Assembly: GCA_903873585.1 (NCBI GenBank)
Contig: CAIQOV010000025.1
Span: 62,001-126,000, forward strand
DNA: 64,000 nt
Reading direction: 5' to 3'
Origin: an uncultured Rhodobacterales bacterium
GTDB taxonomy: Bacteria; Pseudomonadota; Alphaproteobacteria; Rhodobacterales; Rhodobacteraceae
Shown: positions 11,092 through 22,785 of the stretch, in pieces
Layout of the letters: the number at the start of each line of letters is the position of its first letter
How positions within the stretch are numbered: position 1 is the stretch's first letter
Notes under the pieces: generated by a model
What the model was told of the DNA's origin: nothing
The model's database searches: none
The model's input: the letters and a program-made list of their open reading frames with translations, nothing else
Program-made: the position numbers and the translations under genes

Positions 11092-12668
11092 TGAAAACCG
11101 TAGGAGAGCGTTTGGTCGAAGGCCTCGCCGATCGCGGTGTGCGCGTGGTTTTCGGCATCCCCGGTGTGCATACGGTCGAACTGTACCGTGGCCTGTCAGG
11201 ATCACCCGTGCGCCATGTGACAGCACGCCACGAACAAGGCTGCGCCTTTATGGCCGATGGCTTTGCGCGCGTGACGGGCCAGCCGGGGGTGGCCTTTGTT
11301 ATCACAGGGCCGGGCCTGACCAATGCTTTGACCGCCATGGCGCAAAGCCGCGAGGATTCGGTGCCGGTGCTGGTCATATCAGGCGTCAACCGGCGCGACA
11401 GTCTGGGGCGCGGCTTGGGCCGGTTGCACGAATTGCCCGACCAAGGGGCGCTGGTGCGTGCGCTTTGCCCCTCGCGTCAGATCACCGACCCACAAGATGT
11501 GGGCCCCACGCTTGACTGGGCCTTTGCACTGCTCACCACAGGCCGCCCCGGCCCGGTGCATATCGAAGTGCCCACCGATGTGATGCCCTTGCCCTGCGCG
11601 GCGCTGCCCAAACCCGCAGCCCGCCCCGCCAAGGCCCGACCACCCGAAGCAACCCTGACCCAAGCCGCAGCCCTGCTGAACGCCGCAAAGCGCCCCGTTA
11701 TTCTGGCGGGTGGCGGCGTGCGCGGGGCAGAAGACAGCCTTCTGGCCCTCGCCTTGCGCCTGAATGCGCCTGTCATCCAAACCACCAACGCGCGTGGCAT
11801 AATGCACGGCCATGCGCTGTGCATTCCCGCTTCGCCCAGCCTTGCGCCCGTGCGCGCCCTGATTGCCGCCTCTGACCAGATCCTTGCGATTGGAACCGAG
11901 ATTGGCCAGACCGACTATGACATGTACGCCGACGACGGCCTGCCCTCGCTGGCGGGCATGATCCGCATCGACATCGACGCCGACCAACTGTCCCGCCATC
12001 CCGCAGCGCTCACCTTGCAAGGCGATGCCGGTGCCACAATTGCGGCCCTCACGCCGCACCTTGTGCAAAAACCCGCCCACAGCACCCAAGCCGCGAACGA
12101 CACCCGCACCGCCGCCCGCGCCGCCTTGGGCGAGCTGTCAGCCACCATGCCCGCCCAGCTAGAGATGGTCGAGGCGATCCGCAGGGCCCTGCCACAGGCG
12201 CTGATCGTGGGCGACAGCACCCAACCAGTCTACGCGGGCAACCTGTACTACGACCACGACCGCGCCGGCGGCTGGTTCAATGCCGCCACCGGCTTCGGCG
12301 CACTCGGCTTTGGCCCCGGTGCCGCCGTAGGCGCTGCCGTGGCATCCCCCGGCACGCCGGTTGTCTGCCTGATTGGTGACGGCGGCTTGCAATTCTCTCC
12401 CGGAGAATTGCGCACAGCCGTGGATGAAAACCTGCCCATCACCTTCTTGGTCTGGAACAACGCCGCCTTTCGCGAAATCGCCGATGCCATGCGCGGGGCC
12501 AATACCGAAATCATCGGCTGCCATCCTTCGCCGCTCAAGATGAACCATTTCGCCGCCGCTTGCGATCTGCCCTTTACCACGATCCCGCAAGACCCCGAAG
12601 AGTTGCACCGCGCCCTAACCCAACCCTGCAACGGCCCGCGTTTGATCGAGGTGCGCGTGACCTTGTGA
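11088..12668 (+). CDS. aruI: ThDP-dependent decarboxylase, 5-guanidino-2-oxopentanoate decarboxylase-like (AruI)
   Basis: VFGIPGVHTVELYRGL, GDGGLQFSPGEL ThDP motif; translationally coupled with aminotransferase (ATGATG overlap). Confidence 0.75.
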   Translation: MMKTVGERLVEGLADRGVRVVFGIPGVHTVELYRGLSGSPVRHVTARHEQGCAFMADGFARVTGQPGVAFVITGPGLTNALTAMAQSREDSVPVLVISGVNRRDSLGRGLGRLHELPDQGALVRALCPSRQITDPQDVGPTLDWAFALLTTGRPGPVHIEVPTDVMPLPCAALPKPAARPAKARPPEATLTQAAALLNAAKRPVILAGGGVRGAEDSLLALALRLNAPVIQTTNARGIMHGHALCIPASPSLAPVRALIAASDQILAIGTEIGQTDYDMYADDGLPSLAGMIRIDIDADQLSRHPAALTLQGDAGATIAALTPHLVQKPAHSTQAANDTRTAARAALGELSATMPAQLEMVEAIRRALPQALIVGDSTQPVYAGNLYYDHDRAGGWFNAATGFGALGFGPGAAVGAAVASPGTPVVCLIGDGGLQFSPGELRTAVDENLPITFLVWNNAAFREIADAMRGANTEIIGCHPSPLKMNHFAAACDLPFTTIPQDPEELHRALTQPCNGPRLIEVRVTL

Positions 12669-12702
12669 TTTCATACGTGTAAAAATATCCCCGCCGGAGG
12701 CC
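12669..12702 (-). repeat. Recurrent intergenic element A, copy 1 (GGCCTCCGGCGGGGATATTTTTACACGTATGAAA)
   Basis: Shares core CCTCCGGCGGGGATATTT..ACGTATGAAA with 17561-17596 and 55491-55526. Confidence 0.75.
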
Positions 12703-12723
12703 CGATTTTTCTGCGAAAAATCG
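12703..12723. repeat. Palindrome CGATTTTTC-TGC-GAAAAATCG
   Basis: Perfect 9-bp inverted repeat; exact reverse complement of 12775-12795. Confidence 0.85.
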
Positions 12724-12774
12724 CCTTGCGCCCCATGACAAAACGGGCGCTCGAAACAGCGCACAGCGCAAGCT

Positions 12775-12795
12775 CGATTTTTCGCAGAAAAATCG
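12775..12795. repeat. Palindrome CGATTTTTC-GCA-GAAAAATCG
   Basis: Perfect 9-bp inverted repeat; reverse complement of 12703-12723. Confidence 0.85.
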
Positions 12796-12797
12796 GT

Positions 12798-14392
<1,595 letters not shown>

Positions 14393-14606
14393 GCCCAAGG
14401 GCAGGGTCGCGCCCAACCGCGAGGGCGGGGGACCGCTTTCCTAAGGCGCGCCTATGGCAGAAAAGGCGACCGCTTTTGTGGCTTTATGCGGGCATTTTGG
14501 ACCTTTTTCCCAAAATTCGCCCGCAATCGCTTGATTTACCCGCCGTTAGGCTGGAAAAGCCAACCCATCCTAGGCCCGCGCGGCCCCGCCCTGATGAGAG
14601 AGCCCC

Positions 14607-16313
14607 ATGTCGATTTCAAACCACACGCCTATTCCTGAACTTTTCGTTTCGCCCGATCAGGCCGAACACCTGAAGGATGAAGCGGGGGCGATGCCCTCGT
14701 GGGATTTGACGGCGCGGCAGGCCTGCGATTTGGAACTGTTGATGAATGGCGGGTTCTTTCCGCTTAAGGGGTTCAACAGCCAAGCCGATTATGAGGGCGT
14801 GGTGGACAAGATGCGTTTGGCAGATGGCACTTTGTGGCCGATGCCGATCACGCTGGATGTGTCAGAGAAATTCGCCGAAGGCGTGGCCCCCGGTACCCGT
14901 ATTGCCCTGCGCGATGCGGAAGGGGTGATATTGGCTGTCATGACCGTGTCAGACAAGTGGACGCCGAACAAGGCGCATGAGGCGGCACAGGTCTTTGGCG
15001 CTGATGATCTGGCCCATCCGGCGGTGAACTACCTGCACAATATCGCAGGCCCCGTTTATCTGGGTGGCCCCGTGCAGGGGTTGCAAGCGCCGGTGCATTA
15101 CGATTTCAAAGCCCGCCGCGACACCCCCAACGAACTGCGCGCCTATTTCAAGAAACTTGGCTGGGAAAAGGTTGTGGCCTTTCAAACCCGCAATCCTTTG
15201 CACCGCGCCCACCAAGAATTGACCTTCCGCGCCGCGCGGGAAGCGCAGGCCAACCTGTTGATCCATCCTGTGGTCGGCATGACCAAACCGGGCGACGTTG
15301 ACCATTTCACCCGCGTGCGTTGCTATGAGGCGGTGTTGGACAAATACCCGCAATCGACCACCACGATGAGCCTGTTGAACCTTGCCATGCGCATGGCAGG
15401 CCCGCGCGAAGCGGTTTGGCACGGCCTGATCCGGCGCAACCACGGTGTCACACACTTCATTGTGGGCCGCGACCATGCAGGCCCCGGCAAGAACAGCGCG
15501 GGCCAAGACTTTTACGGCCCCTATGATGCCCAAACCCTGTTCACGCAGTACGAATCCGAAATCGGCGTGAAGATGGTTGACTTTAAGCACATGGTTTATG
15601 TGCAAGAAAAGGCCAGCTACTACCCCGCCAACGAAGTGCCCGAAGGCTGCACCACGTTGGACATTTCGGGCACCGAACTGCGCCGCCGTCTGCGCGAAGG
15701 GTTGGATATTCCGGAATGGTTCTCGTTCCCCGAAGTGGTGACCCAGTTGCGCAAGACCTCTCCGGCGCGCGACAAGCAGGGGTTTACGGTGTTTTTCACC
15801 GGCCTGTCAGGGTCGGGAAAATCGACCGTGGCCAATGCGCTGATGATCAAGCTGATGGAGATGGGCGGGCGTCCTGTGACGCTGCTAGACGGCGATGTGG
15901 TGCGCAAGCATCTGTCAAGCGAGCTTGGCTTTTCCAAAGAGCACCGCGACATCAACATCAAACGCATCGGCTATGTCGCCTCTGAAATCACCAAGAACGG
16001 CGGCATCGCCATCTGTGCGCCGATTGCCCCCTATACCGCCACCCGCCGCGCGGTGCGCGAGATGATCGAAAGCTACGGCGCGTTTATCGAAGTGCATGTC
16101 GCAACCTCGATCGAGGAATGCGAGCGGCGCGACCGCAAGGGCCTGTATAAACTGGCCCGTGAAGGCAAGATCAAAGAATTCACCGGCATCTCTGACCCGT
16201 ATGAGGCCCCGACCAAGGCCGAACTGGTGCTAGACACCCAAGGGGTCGAGGTGGATCACTGCGCCCACCAAGTGATCTTGAAGCTGGAAAGTCTGGGCCT
16301 GATCAAGGCCTGA
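14607..16313 (+). CDS. Bifunctional sulfate adenylyltransferase/adenylylsulfate kinase
   Basis: ATP sulfurylase motifs (FQTRNPLHRAHQE, GRDHAGPGKN) fused to APS kinase (FTGLSGSGKSTVANAL). Confidence 0.95.
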   Translation: MSISNHTPIPELFVSPDQAEHLKDEAGAMPSWDLTARQACDLELLMNGGFFPLKGFNSQADYEGVVDKMRLADGTLWPMPITLDVSEKFAEGVAPGTRIALRDAEGVILAVMTVSDKWTPNKAHEAAQVFGADDLAHPAVNYLHNIAGPVYLGGPVQGLQAPVHYDFKARRDTPNELRAYFKKLGWEKVVAFQTRNPLHRAHQELTFRAAREAQANLLIHPVVGMTKPGDVDHFTRVRCYEAVLDKYPQSTTTMSLLNLAMRMAGPREAVWHGLIRRNHGVTHFIVGRDHAGPGKNSAGQDFYGPYDAQTLFTQYESEIGVKMVDFKHMVYVQEKASYYPANEVPEGCTTLDISGTELRRRLREGLDIPEWFSFPEVVTQLRKTSPARDKQGFTVFFTGLSGSGKSTVANALMIKLMEMGGRPVTLLDGDVVRKHLSSELGFSKEHRDINIKRIGYVASEITKNGGIAICAPIAPYTATRRAVREMIESYGAFIEVHVATSIEECERRDRKGLYKLAREGKIKEFTGISDPYEAPTKAELVLDTQGVEVDHCAHQVILKLESLGLIKA

Positions 16314-16336
16314 TCGGCCCGCTTGGCTGCCAAATG

Positions 16337-16368
16337 AAAACGCCGCCCCGAATAAGGGGCGGCGTTTT
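16337..16368. terminator. Bidirectional Rho-independent terminator
   Basis: AAAACGCCGCCCC-GAATAA-GGGGCGGCGTTTT between convergent genes. Confidence 0.9.
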
Positions 16369-16390
16369 GCGGTTAGGGATTGGCCTTGGT

Positions 16391-16657
16391 TTAATGCACA
16401 AAAACCGGTGCCATGTTGTTTTCGCGTGCAAGGGCAAAGGCCATCCGGCGATCCGCCACCAAGGCCATGCGTGCGCCGTCGGGGCGGTGCACGGCGTAAA
16501 GGGTTTCAATGCCCTCTGCCTCTTTTTGCACGTCAACGGGCAAGTCAGATACCAGCACGGGGCGGATATAGACCATCGACGCCCAAGCCTGCGGCCCTGC
16601 GGCAAGGGTTGCTTCGGGCACGGGGGCCTGTTCCAGCGGCTTTGAAGTCGGGCGCAT
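16391..16657 (-). CDS. DUF1150 family protein
   Basis: 88 aa, MVYIRPVLVSDLP...LYAVHRPDGARMALVADRRMAFALARENNMAPVFVH, commonly found next to small heat-shock genes. Confidence 0.8.
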   Translation of the reverse strand: MRPTSKPLEQAPVPEATLAAGPQAWASMVYIRPVLVSDLPVDVQKEAEGIETLYAVHRPDGARMALVADRRMAFALARENNMAPVFVH

Positions 16658-16658
16658 C

Positions 16659-17078
16659 TTATGTCCTTCCAATGCGAATGGTTTGAACCACGGTTTCGGG
16701 CGCTTGCCGGCGCAAGTCGATGTGCAACAGACCATGGTCAAGATCGGCCCCGCCAACTTCAACCCCGTCCGCCAGAACAAAGCTGCGCTGAAAGGCGCGG
16801 CCTGCGATGCCACGGTGCAGATAAACCCGCTCGCCCGTATCTTCGGCCTGACGGCCCCGCACGACCAGTTGGCGATCTTCGACCGTGATTTGCAAATCAT
16901 CCTCGCGAAAGCCTGCGACGGCCAAGGTGATGCGGTAGGTGGTTTCAGAGGTGGCTTCGATGTTGAAGGGGGGATACCCCTCACTCGCGGTCTTGGCGGT
17001 GCGTTCGACCAAGCGTTCCAGTTGTTCAAAGCCTAAAAGATAGGGATGTGCCCCAAAAGTCAGTTTCGTCATGGTCAT
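16659..17078 (-). CDS. Hsp20/alpha-crystallin small heat shock protein
   Basis: YPPFNIEATSETTYRITLAVAGFREDDLQITVEDRQLVVRGRQ...YLHRGIAGRAFQRSFVLADGVEV. Confidence 0.93.
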   Translation of the reverse strand: MTMTKLTFGAHPYLLGFEQLERLVERTAKTASEGYPPFNIEATSETTYRITLAVAGFREDDLQITVEDRQLVVRGRQAEDTGERVYLHRGIAGRAFQRSFVLADGVEVGGADLDHGLLHIDLRRQAPETVVQTIRIGRT

Positions 17079-17276
17079 GTCCTTGAGTGAAGCGACATTT
17101 GTACAAAACAGGCCCATCAGGCACCTGTCCTTGGATCAAATATGGGGTGGTCGTGCCTAAGCTGCAAGGGGGCTGTGACCCAAGGAGCCTAGGCTGTGGC
17201 CTTGTTTTGGCGAAGATTTTTTCAAAGGCGGGGCAGAATTTTTTCTAAAGCGGCGCGAATCGTTGTAAGGTGGTCC

Positions 17277-17522
17277 ATGACATCCTTCTTGCGTGACGCT
17301 GATATGAACGCCTCCAATGAACTGAACTTTAAGGAATTGCTGCGCATCAAGCTGGATGTGTTGCAGCGCGAGCATCGCGATTTGGATGCGGCTGTGCATG
17401 CCTTAGAGCTGTCGGGCCGGCCCGACCAGTTGCGCTTGCGGCGGTTGAAAAAGCAAAAATTGGCGCTGAAAGATCAGATCGTGAAGATCGAAGACGACCT
17501 GATCCCGGACATCATCGCCTAG
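17277..17522 (+). CDS. YdcH family protein (DUF465)
   Basis: LKIKLD...HRDLDAAVHALE...DQLRLRRLKKQKLALKDQIVKIEDDLIPDIIA. Confidence 0.82.
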   Translation: MTSFLRDADMNASNELNFKELLRIKLDVLQREHRDLDAAVHALELSGRPDQLRLRRLKKQKLALKDQIVKIEDDLIPDIIA

Positions 17523-17560
17523 GGTTTGGGTGCCCAGATACCCAACGCCGCGCGGGTGAT

Positions 17561-17596
17561 GCCTCCGGCGGGGATATTTGGGCACGTATGAAAGGG
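17561..17596 (+). repeat. Recurrent intergenic element A, copy 2 (GCCTCCGGCGGGGATATTTGGGCACGTATGAAAGGG)
   Basis: Same core as copies at 12669 and 55491. Confidence 0.8.
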
Positions 17597-17660
17597 GCAG
17601 GGGTGGCTTGCCCCCTTGCGCGCTGCGGTATAATCCGCGCTTTTGACAGCGGAGGTGCGC

Positions 17661-18146
17661 ATGGGCGTTCAGGTCGGGATCATTATGGGCAGCCAGTCAG
17701 ACTGGCCCACGATGCAAGAGGCAGCCGTGGTGCTGGACCAACTTGGCGTGCGCTATGAGGTCAAGATCGTCTCGGCCCACCGCACGCCGGACCGGTTGTG
17801 GGACTATGGGACCAGCGCTGTCAGCCGTGGGTTGCAGGTGATTGTGGCAGGCGCTGGCGGGGCGGCGCATTTGCCCGGAATGATGGCGTCAAAGACGCGG
17901 GTTCCGGTGATTGGCGTGCCTATTCAGACCAAGGCTTTGGCGGGGGTGGATAGCTTGTATTCCATCGTTCAAATGCCCAAGGGCTATCCAGTTGCGACCA
18001 TGGCCATAGGGTCGGCGGGGGCTGCCAATGCGGGCTTGCTGGCGGCGGGGATTTTGGCGCTGCAAGATGCGGCCTTGGCGGCAAGGCTGGATGCTTGGCG
18101 CGCGGCACTTTCGGCCTCGATCCCCGAGGAGCCGCGTGATGAGTGA
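17661..18146 (+). CDS. purE: 5-(carboxyamino)imidazole ribonucleotide mutase
   Basis: [13 protein letters not shown]...SAHRTPDRL...[12 protein letters not shown]. Confidence 0.97.
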   Translation: MGVQVGIIMGSQSDWPTMQEAAVVLDQLGVRYEVKIVSAHRTPDRLWDYGTSAVSRGLQVIVAGAGGAAHLPGMMASKTRVPVIGVPIQTKALAGVDSLYSIVQMPKGYPVATMAIGSAGAANAGLLAAGILALQDAALAARLDAWRAALSASIPEEPRDE

Positions 18147-19206
18147 GCTTCCCTCAGGCGCGGTCATTGGCATTTTGGGTGGCGGGCAGTTGGGCCGGAT
18201 GTTGGCCGTGGCCGCCGCACGCTTGGGCTTTCGCACCCATATCTATGAACCTGCGCCCAACCCGCCAGCGGGCGATGTGGCCCATGGGCTGACCACCGCG
18301 CCCTATGACGACGAAGCCGCCCTGCGCGCTTTTGCCGCCGGTGTGGATGTGATCACCTATGAATTTGAGAATGTTCCCACCGCAGCCTTAGACCTGTTGG
18401 ACAGCCTTAAGCCCATTCGCCCCAACCGGCGCGCGCTTGCCACAGCACAAGACCGGCTGCTGGAGAAAGACTTCTTAACCAGCCTTGGCATTGCCTGCGC
18501 GCCCTATGCCGCCGTGGCCAAGGCCAGCGATCTGGACGGGGCGATTGCCGCCATCGGCACGCCCGCCATCTTGAAGACCACGCGCTTGGGGTATGACGGC
18601 AAGGGCCAGATGCGCCTGATGTCGCCTGCCGATGCGCCGGCCGCCAAGGCCGCGCTGCGGCAAGAAAGCGTGCTAGAGGGGTTTATCGAGTTTTCCCACG
18701 AAGTCTCGGTCATTGCCGCGCGGGGGCTGGACGGGTCGGTTGCTTGCTATGATCCCGGCGAGAATGTGCACCGCGACGGCATCTTGCACACCACCACCGT
18801 GCCCGCCCGCCTTACGGCCAGCCAGCGCACCGATGCTGTCTTGCTTGCCGCGCGCATTCTGACGGCGTTGGATTATGTTGGCGTCATGGGGGTGGAACTG
18901 TTTGTCACGCCAAAGGGCCTGATCGCCAATGAAATCGCCCCGCGCGTGCACAACTCGGGCCATTGGACGCAGAATGGCTGCGCGGTGGACCAGTTTGAAC
19001 AGCACATCCGCGCCATTGCCGGTTGGCCCTTGGGCGATGGCAGCCGTTATGGCGATGTGGTGATGGAGAACCTGATCGGCGATGATATTCTGCGCGTGCC
19101 CAAAATCGCCCGCGAGGCAGGGGCGGCTTTGCATCTGTACGGCAAGGGGGCGCCAAGGCCGGGCCGCAAGATGGGGCATGTGAACCGGATGAAATCGGGG
19201 AAGTAG
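18139..19206 (+). CDS. purK: 5-(carboxyamino)imidazole ribonucleotide synthase
   Basis: [25 protein letters not shown]-grasp, overlaps purE. Confidence 0.97.
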   Translation: MSELPSGAVIGILGGGQLGRMLAVAAARLGFRTHIYEPAPNPPAGDVAHGLTTAPYDDEAALRAFAAGVDVITYEFENVPTAALDLLDSLKPIRPNRRALATAQDRLLEKDFLTSLGIACAPYAAVAKASDLDGAIAAIGTPAILKTTRLGYDGKGQMRLMSPADAPAAKAALRQESVLEGFIEFSHEVSVIAARGLDGSVACYDPGENVHRDGILHTTTVPARLTASQRTDAVLLAARILTALDYVGVMGVELFVTPKGLIANEIAPRVHNSGHWTQNGCAVDQFEQHIRAIAGWPLGDGSRYGDVVMENLIGDDILRVPKIAREAGAALHLYGKGAPRPGRKMGHVNRMKSGK

Positions 19207-19225
19207 CCAGCCGTTTTGCAGTTTC

Positions 19226-19630
19226 TCACTCTTCTGGCGTGTCGGTGTCTGTCAGACCCTGTTCCAACTGGGCACGGGCTTGGGACGCCAACTTGGCATA
19301 GCGGCGGCGGAAGACCTGCAACTGGGCCTCTTCTAGCTCTTCCAGATCCATCAGGGCGTTGTGCGCACCGTTATGGGCGCGGATCAACTCGTCCAGTTTG
19401 ATCTGGATCGCCTCGGTGTCACGGTTTTGGGTGTTCTGAATCAAGAACACCATCAAGAAGGTGACAATCGTGGTGCCGGTGTTGATCACCAACTGCCAAG
19501 TGTCAGAAAAGCCAAAGATCGGGCCGGTCAGGATCCAGACCACAATCACCCCCGCCGCCAGCGTAAAGGCGCGTGGGCGGCCGGATTGCTTCGAGATGGC
19601 TTTGGCAAGGTTTCCGTAGCGCAGCGGCAT
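19226..19630 (-). CDS. Low-affinity iron permease family protein
   Basis: TWQLVINTGTTIVTFLMVFLIQNTQNRDTEAIQIKLDELIRA. Confidence 0.87.
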   Translation of the reverse strand: MPLRYGNLAKAISKQSGRPRAFTLAAGVIVVWILTGPIFGFSDTWQLVINTGTTIVTFLMVFLIQNTQNRDTEAIQIKLDELIRAHNGAHNALMDLEELEEAQLQVFRRRYAKLASQARAQLEQGLTDTDTPEE

Positions 19631-19712
19631 TTTGGCACCTGTCAGTTTGATGAAGAGTGTTGCCCAAAGCATACACCCGCACGTTCGGGGTTGCTTTGCT
19701 GGCATAGCCCGC

Positions 19713-20312
19713 TTAAGGATAAATCTCGCCCGCCGTCACCCCCCATAGGGCGGTTTGCAGCATCCAGCCCTTTTGCCCTTCGACTGAAATGCGGCACCAA
19801 TCTGGGATACATTGCAGCAACTTGCCCACAACACCCATTTCAGACTGGTAGACCACCGCAGCCGTCTTATCAGGTGTTGCAAAAGCCTGTGCCATGTCTT
19901 GCGTGACAAGCACTGTGCGCACGCCTGACAAAAGCGAGTAATGGATCCACCCGCCTGCCCCGTCGATGTCTTCGACGCGCCGCCAGTGTTCGTATTCGGC
20001 TGTCACCTTTAATGGCATCCCTTCAAGGGTGAAGACCCAGTCAATCATATGCGTCAGGCCCGGCCCGCGTCGCGCGTTGCCCTGTGACCCTTTCAGGCTG
20101 ACAAAGCGCGGGATAGGCAGGTTCGTGATCGCCCCGATGGTCGGGTCGCGCGGCGGGGCGAAAGCATCGGAAGGTGCCGCGCCGTTCAGGCCCGGGTCGG
20201 TGGCGGCTTCACCCTTTTCTTCCAGCGTGGCGCTGCCATCTTGGGCTTGTGCGGCGCAAAGACCCGCAAAAGACCACGCCATTAGCCCGACTGCTAAAAC
20301 CCATGCTTTCAT
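19713..20312 (-). CDS. Exported SH3-domain protein
   Basis: Signal peptide, FVSLKGSQGNARRGPGLTHMIDWVFTLEGMPLKVTAEYEHWRRVED. Confidence 0.82.
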   Translation of the reverse strand: MKAWVLAVGLMAWSFAGLCAAQAQDGSATLEEKGEAATDPGLNGAAPSDAFAPPRDPTIGAITNLPIPRFVSLKGSQGNARRGPGLTHMIDWVFTLEGMPLKVTAEYEHWRRVEDIDGAGGWIHYSLLSGVRTVLVTQDMAQAFATPDKTAAVVYQSEMGVVGKLLQCIPDWCRISVEGQKGWMLQTALWGVTAGEIYP

Positions 20313-20435
20313 TGCCGTTCTGCCTGCGTCTTGTTGCTTGTGCTTTTGGCATCGCGCCAATCCGCACTTGTGCCTTTTGGCACTTGGCGTCACTTTGGCA
20401 CCAAAGCGGCGCTTTGGGAAGAGAAGGAAGAAATC

Positions 20436-21419
20436 ATGGGTCAAGGACGTTTGCTGGTCGTGGTGACGCGCCATTTGCCCCCCGTGGTGGAAACGCGCCT
20501 GAAAGAACTGTTCGACGTCGAGTTGCGCGACCCCGACACCGTGATGACCCGCGAGGAGTTGGCCGAGGCCATGTCACGCTGTGACGTGCTGGTGCCAACG
20601 ATCTGCGACCGGATTGACGCGGGGCTGATCGGGCAGGCTGGCCCAAGGTTGAAGCTGATCGCCAACTATGGCGCGGGGGTTGACCATATTGATGTCGCCA
20701 CGGCCCGCGCGCGGGGGATTTTGGTCACGAACACACCGGGTGTGACCACTGAAGACACCGCCGATATGACCATCGCGCTGATCTTGGGCCTAACGCGCCG
20801 CATTCCCGAAGGTTTGGCGGCCATGCAAGCCGGCGAATGGCAGGGCTGGTCGCCGATGGCCTTTTTGGGCGGCAGGCTGGCGGGGCGCAGGCTGGGCATT
20901 TTGGGCATGGGCCGCATTGGCCAAGCCGTAGCCCGCCGCGCACGCGCCTTTGGCTGCCAGATTCACTACCACAACCGCCGCCGCCTGCGCCCCGAGGTTG
21001 AGGCCGATCTTGAGGCGACCTATTGGGAAAGCCTTGACCAAATGGTGGCGCGCATGGACATTTTGTCGATCAACTGCCCGCACACGCCTTCGACCTTTCA
21101 TCTGATGAACGCACGGCGCTTGAAGCTGATGAAACCCACCGCCGTGATCGTGAACACCTCACGCGGGGAAGTGATCGACGAAAATGCCCTGACCCGTGGC
21201 CTGCGGGCCGGAGAGTTGGCGGGGGCGGGGTTGGATGTGTACGAAAATGGCCGCGTGAACCCGCGCCTGAAAGACCTGCCCAATGTCGTCTTGCTGCCCC
21301 ATATGGGGTCGGCGACCATCGAAGGGCGCATCGAGATGGGCGAGAAGGTCATCATCAACATCAAGACCTTTGCCGATGGCCATAGGCCTCCCGATCAGGT
21401 CGTGCCGGGGATGCTGTAA
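20436..21419 (+). CDS. D-2-hydroxyacid dehydrogenase (glyoxylate/D-glycerate type)
   Basis: GRIGQAVARRARAFG Rossmann motif, NTSRGEVIDE, LLPHMGSAT. Confidence 0.9.
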   Translation: MGQGRLLVVVTRHLPPVVETRLKELFDVELRDPDTVMTREELAEAMSRCDVLVPTICDRIDAGLIGQAGPRLKLIANYGAGVDHIDVATARARGILVTNTPGVTTEDTADMTIALILGLTRRIPEGLAAMQAGEWQGWSPMAFLGGRLAGRRLGILGMGRIGQAVARRARAFGCQIHYHNRRRLRPEVEADLEATYWESLDQMVARMDILSINCPHTPSTFHLMNARRLKLMKPTAVIVNTSRGEVIDENALTRGLRAGELAGAGLDVYENGRVNPRLKDLPNVVLLPHMGSATIEGRIEMGEKVIINIKTFADGHRPPDQVVPGML

Positions 21420-21425
21420 GCCCGC

Positions 21426-22664
21426 TTAGAACCGCGTGGGCAAGAAGGGGGTGATGTCCACCTCTGGCGTTGCACCGCGCACGAGATCGGCCACAATCCG
21501 GCCTGTGATCGGGGCCAAGGTCAGCCCGATATGGCCGTGGCCAAAGGCATGGATCACATCTGTACCGCCGCGGGACGGGCCAATGACGGGCAAACTGTCG
21601 GGCAGCGAGGGGCGAAAGCCCATCCAGCTTGTCGTAGGTTCGGGCAAGTCGGGGAAAATCTGGCGTGCCCCTTCCAGCAAACGATCCAAGCGGTGCTGCG
21701 AGGGGGGGGCGGTTAGCCCGCCAAGTTCCACAGTGCCCGCCACCCGCAACCGCCCCGTCATCGGGCACAGATAGAACCCGCGCGCGGTGGGGCAGGCAGG
21801 GCGGTTCAAAAGCGGGGCGGGCATATCCCATTCCAGATGATAGCCGCGCTCGGTATCCAAAGGCACTTTGTCGCCCGCCATCGCAGCCAACGCCCGCGAA
21901 TGGGCACCTGCGGCCAAGATCACCTTCTTGGCGCGCACACGGCAACCGGGGCCTTCCAGCAAAATGCCGTCAAAGTGGCGCGTTAGGCGATCAACGCGGC
22001 CTTTCAACAACCCCGCATGGCGCAGCGTGGTGTCTGTCAGGCACTGCATCATAGCGCCCGGATCAGACAGAAACGCCGCACCCGAGAAATAGGCCGCCCC
22101 CGCCATTTCTGGCAGGTTCGGTTCAAGCTGCGCCAGTTCGGCGTGGCCTATCAGGTCAACCGCAACCCCTAAGCTGCGCCGAAATGCCATATCTGCCTTT
22201 GCGGCGCGAAAGGCTTTTGGGGTTTCGTACAGATACAAGCACCCCTCTTGCTGCAACAAATCTTCCCCGCCTGCCCGCAGCGCAAGGTCTTGCCAAAGCG
22301 CACGCGCGCCTGACAGCAAAGAGGCAATCGCCAAAGCATTGCGCTGCGCTGCTTTGCGCCGCGATTCCAAGACAAAGCGGGTCAGCCACGGGGCCAGCGA
22401 AAGCAAAGCCCCCGGCCTGATGGCCAAAGGTGAGTTGCGGTCAAACAGCAGCGAGGGCAGGCTTTTGAGAACATCCGGCGTGCCTACGGGCAGAACGGCA
22501 TAATCGGCAATCGTGCCGGCGTTGCCGTAGCTTGCGCCTGATCCGGGTGGCTCTGGGTCGATCAGCACAACTTCGTGGCCTTGGGCCACCAAAGCCTCGG
22601 CAATCGCAAGGCCCACCACACCCGCACCGATCACGGCGATTTCAGTGGAAACATGATGAATCAT
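21426..22664 (-). CDS. FAD-dependent D-amino acid dehydrogenase-like oxidoreductase (DadA family)
   Basis: IAVIGAGVVGLAIAEALVAQGHEVVLID; C-terminal GHGHIGLTLAPITG. Confidence 0.85.
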   Translation of the reverse strand: MIHHVSTEIAVIGAGVVGLAIAEALVAQGHEVVLIDPEPPGSGASYGNAGTIADYAVLPVGTPDVLKSLPSLLFDRNSPLAIRPGALLSLAPWLTRFVLESRRKAAQRNALAIASLLSGARALWQDLALRAGGEDLLQQEGCLYLYETPKAFRAAKADMAFRRSLGVAVDLIGHAELAQLEPNLPEMAGAAYFSGAAFLSDPGAMMQCLTDTTLRHAGLLKGRVDRLTRHFDGILLEGPGCRVRAKKVILAAGAHSRALAAMAGDKVPLDTERGYHLEWDMPAPLLNRPACPTARGFYLCPMTGRLRVAGTVELGGLTAPPSQHRLDRLLEGARQIFPDLPEPTTSWMGFRPSLPDSLPVIGPSRGGTDVIHAFGHGHIGLTLAPITGRIVADLVRGATPEVDITPFLPTRF

Positions 22665-22785
22665 CTTGCGCCTTTGCCCTAACTTCGCGTGATCTGCTGC
22701 TGGCCCATTTTTAGGGCCAAATCAAGCCGCCGCCTGATCTGGCCCCAAAAAGCAAACCCCAGCATTCTTTGCCGGTTAAGCCGCT

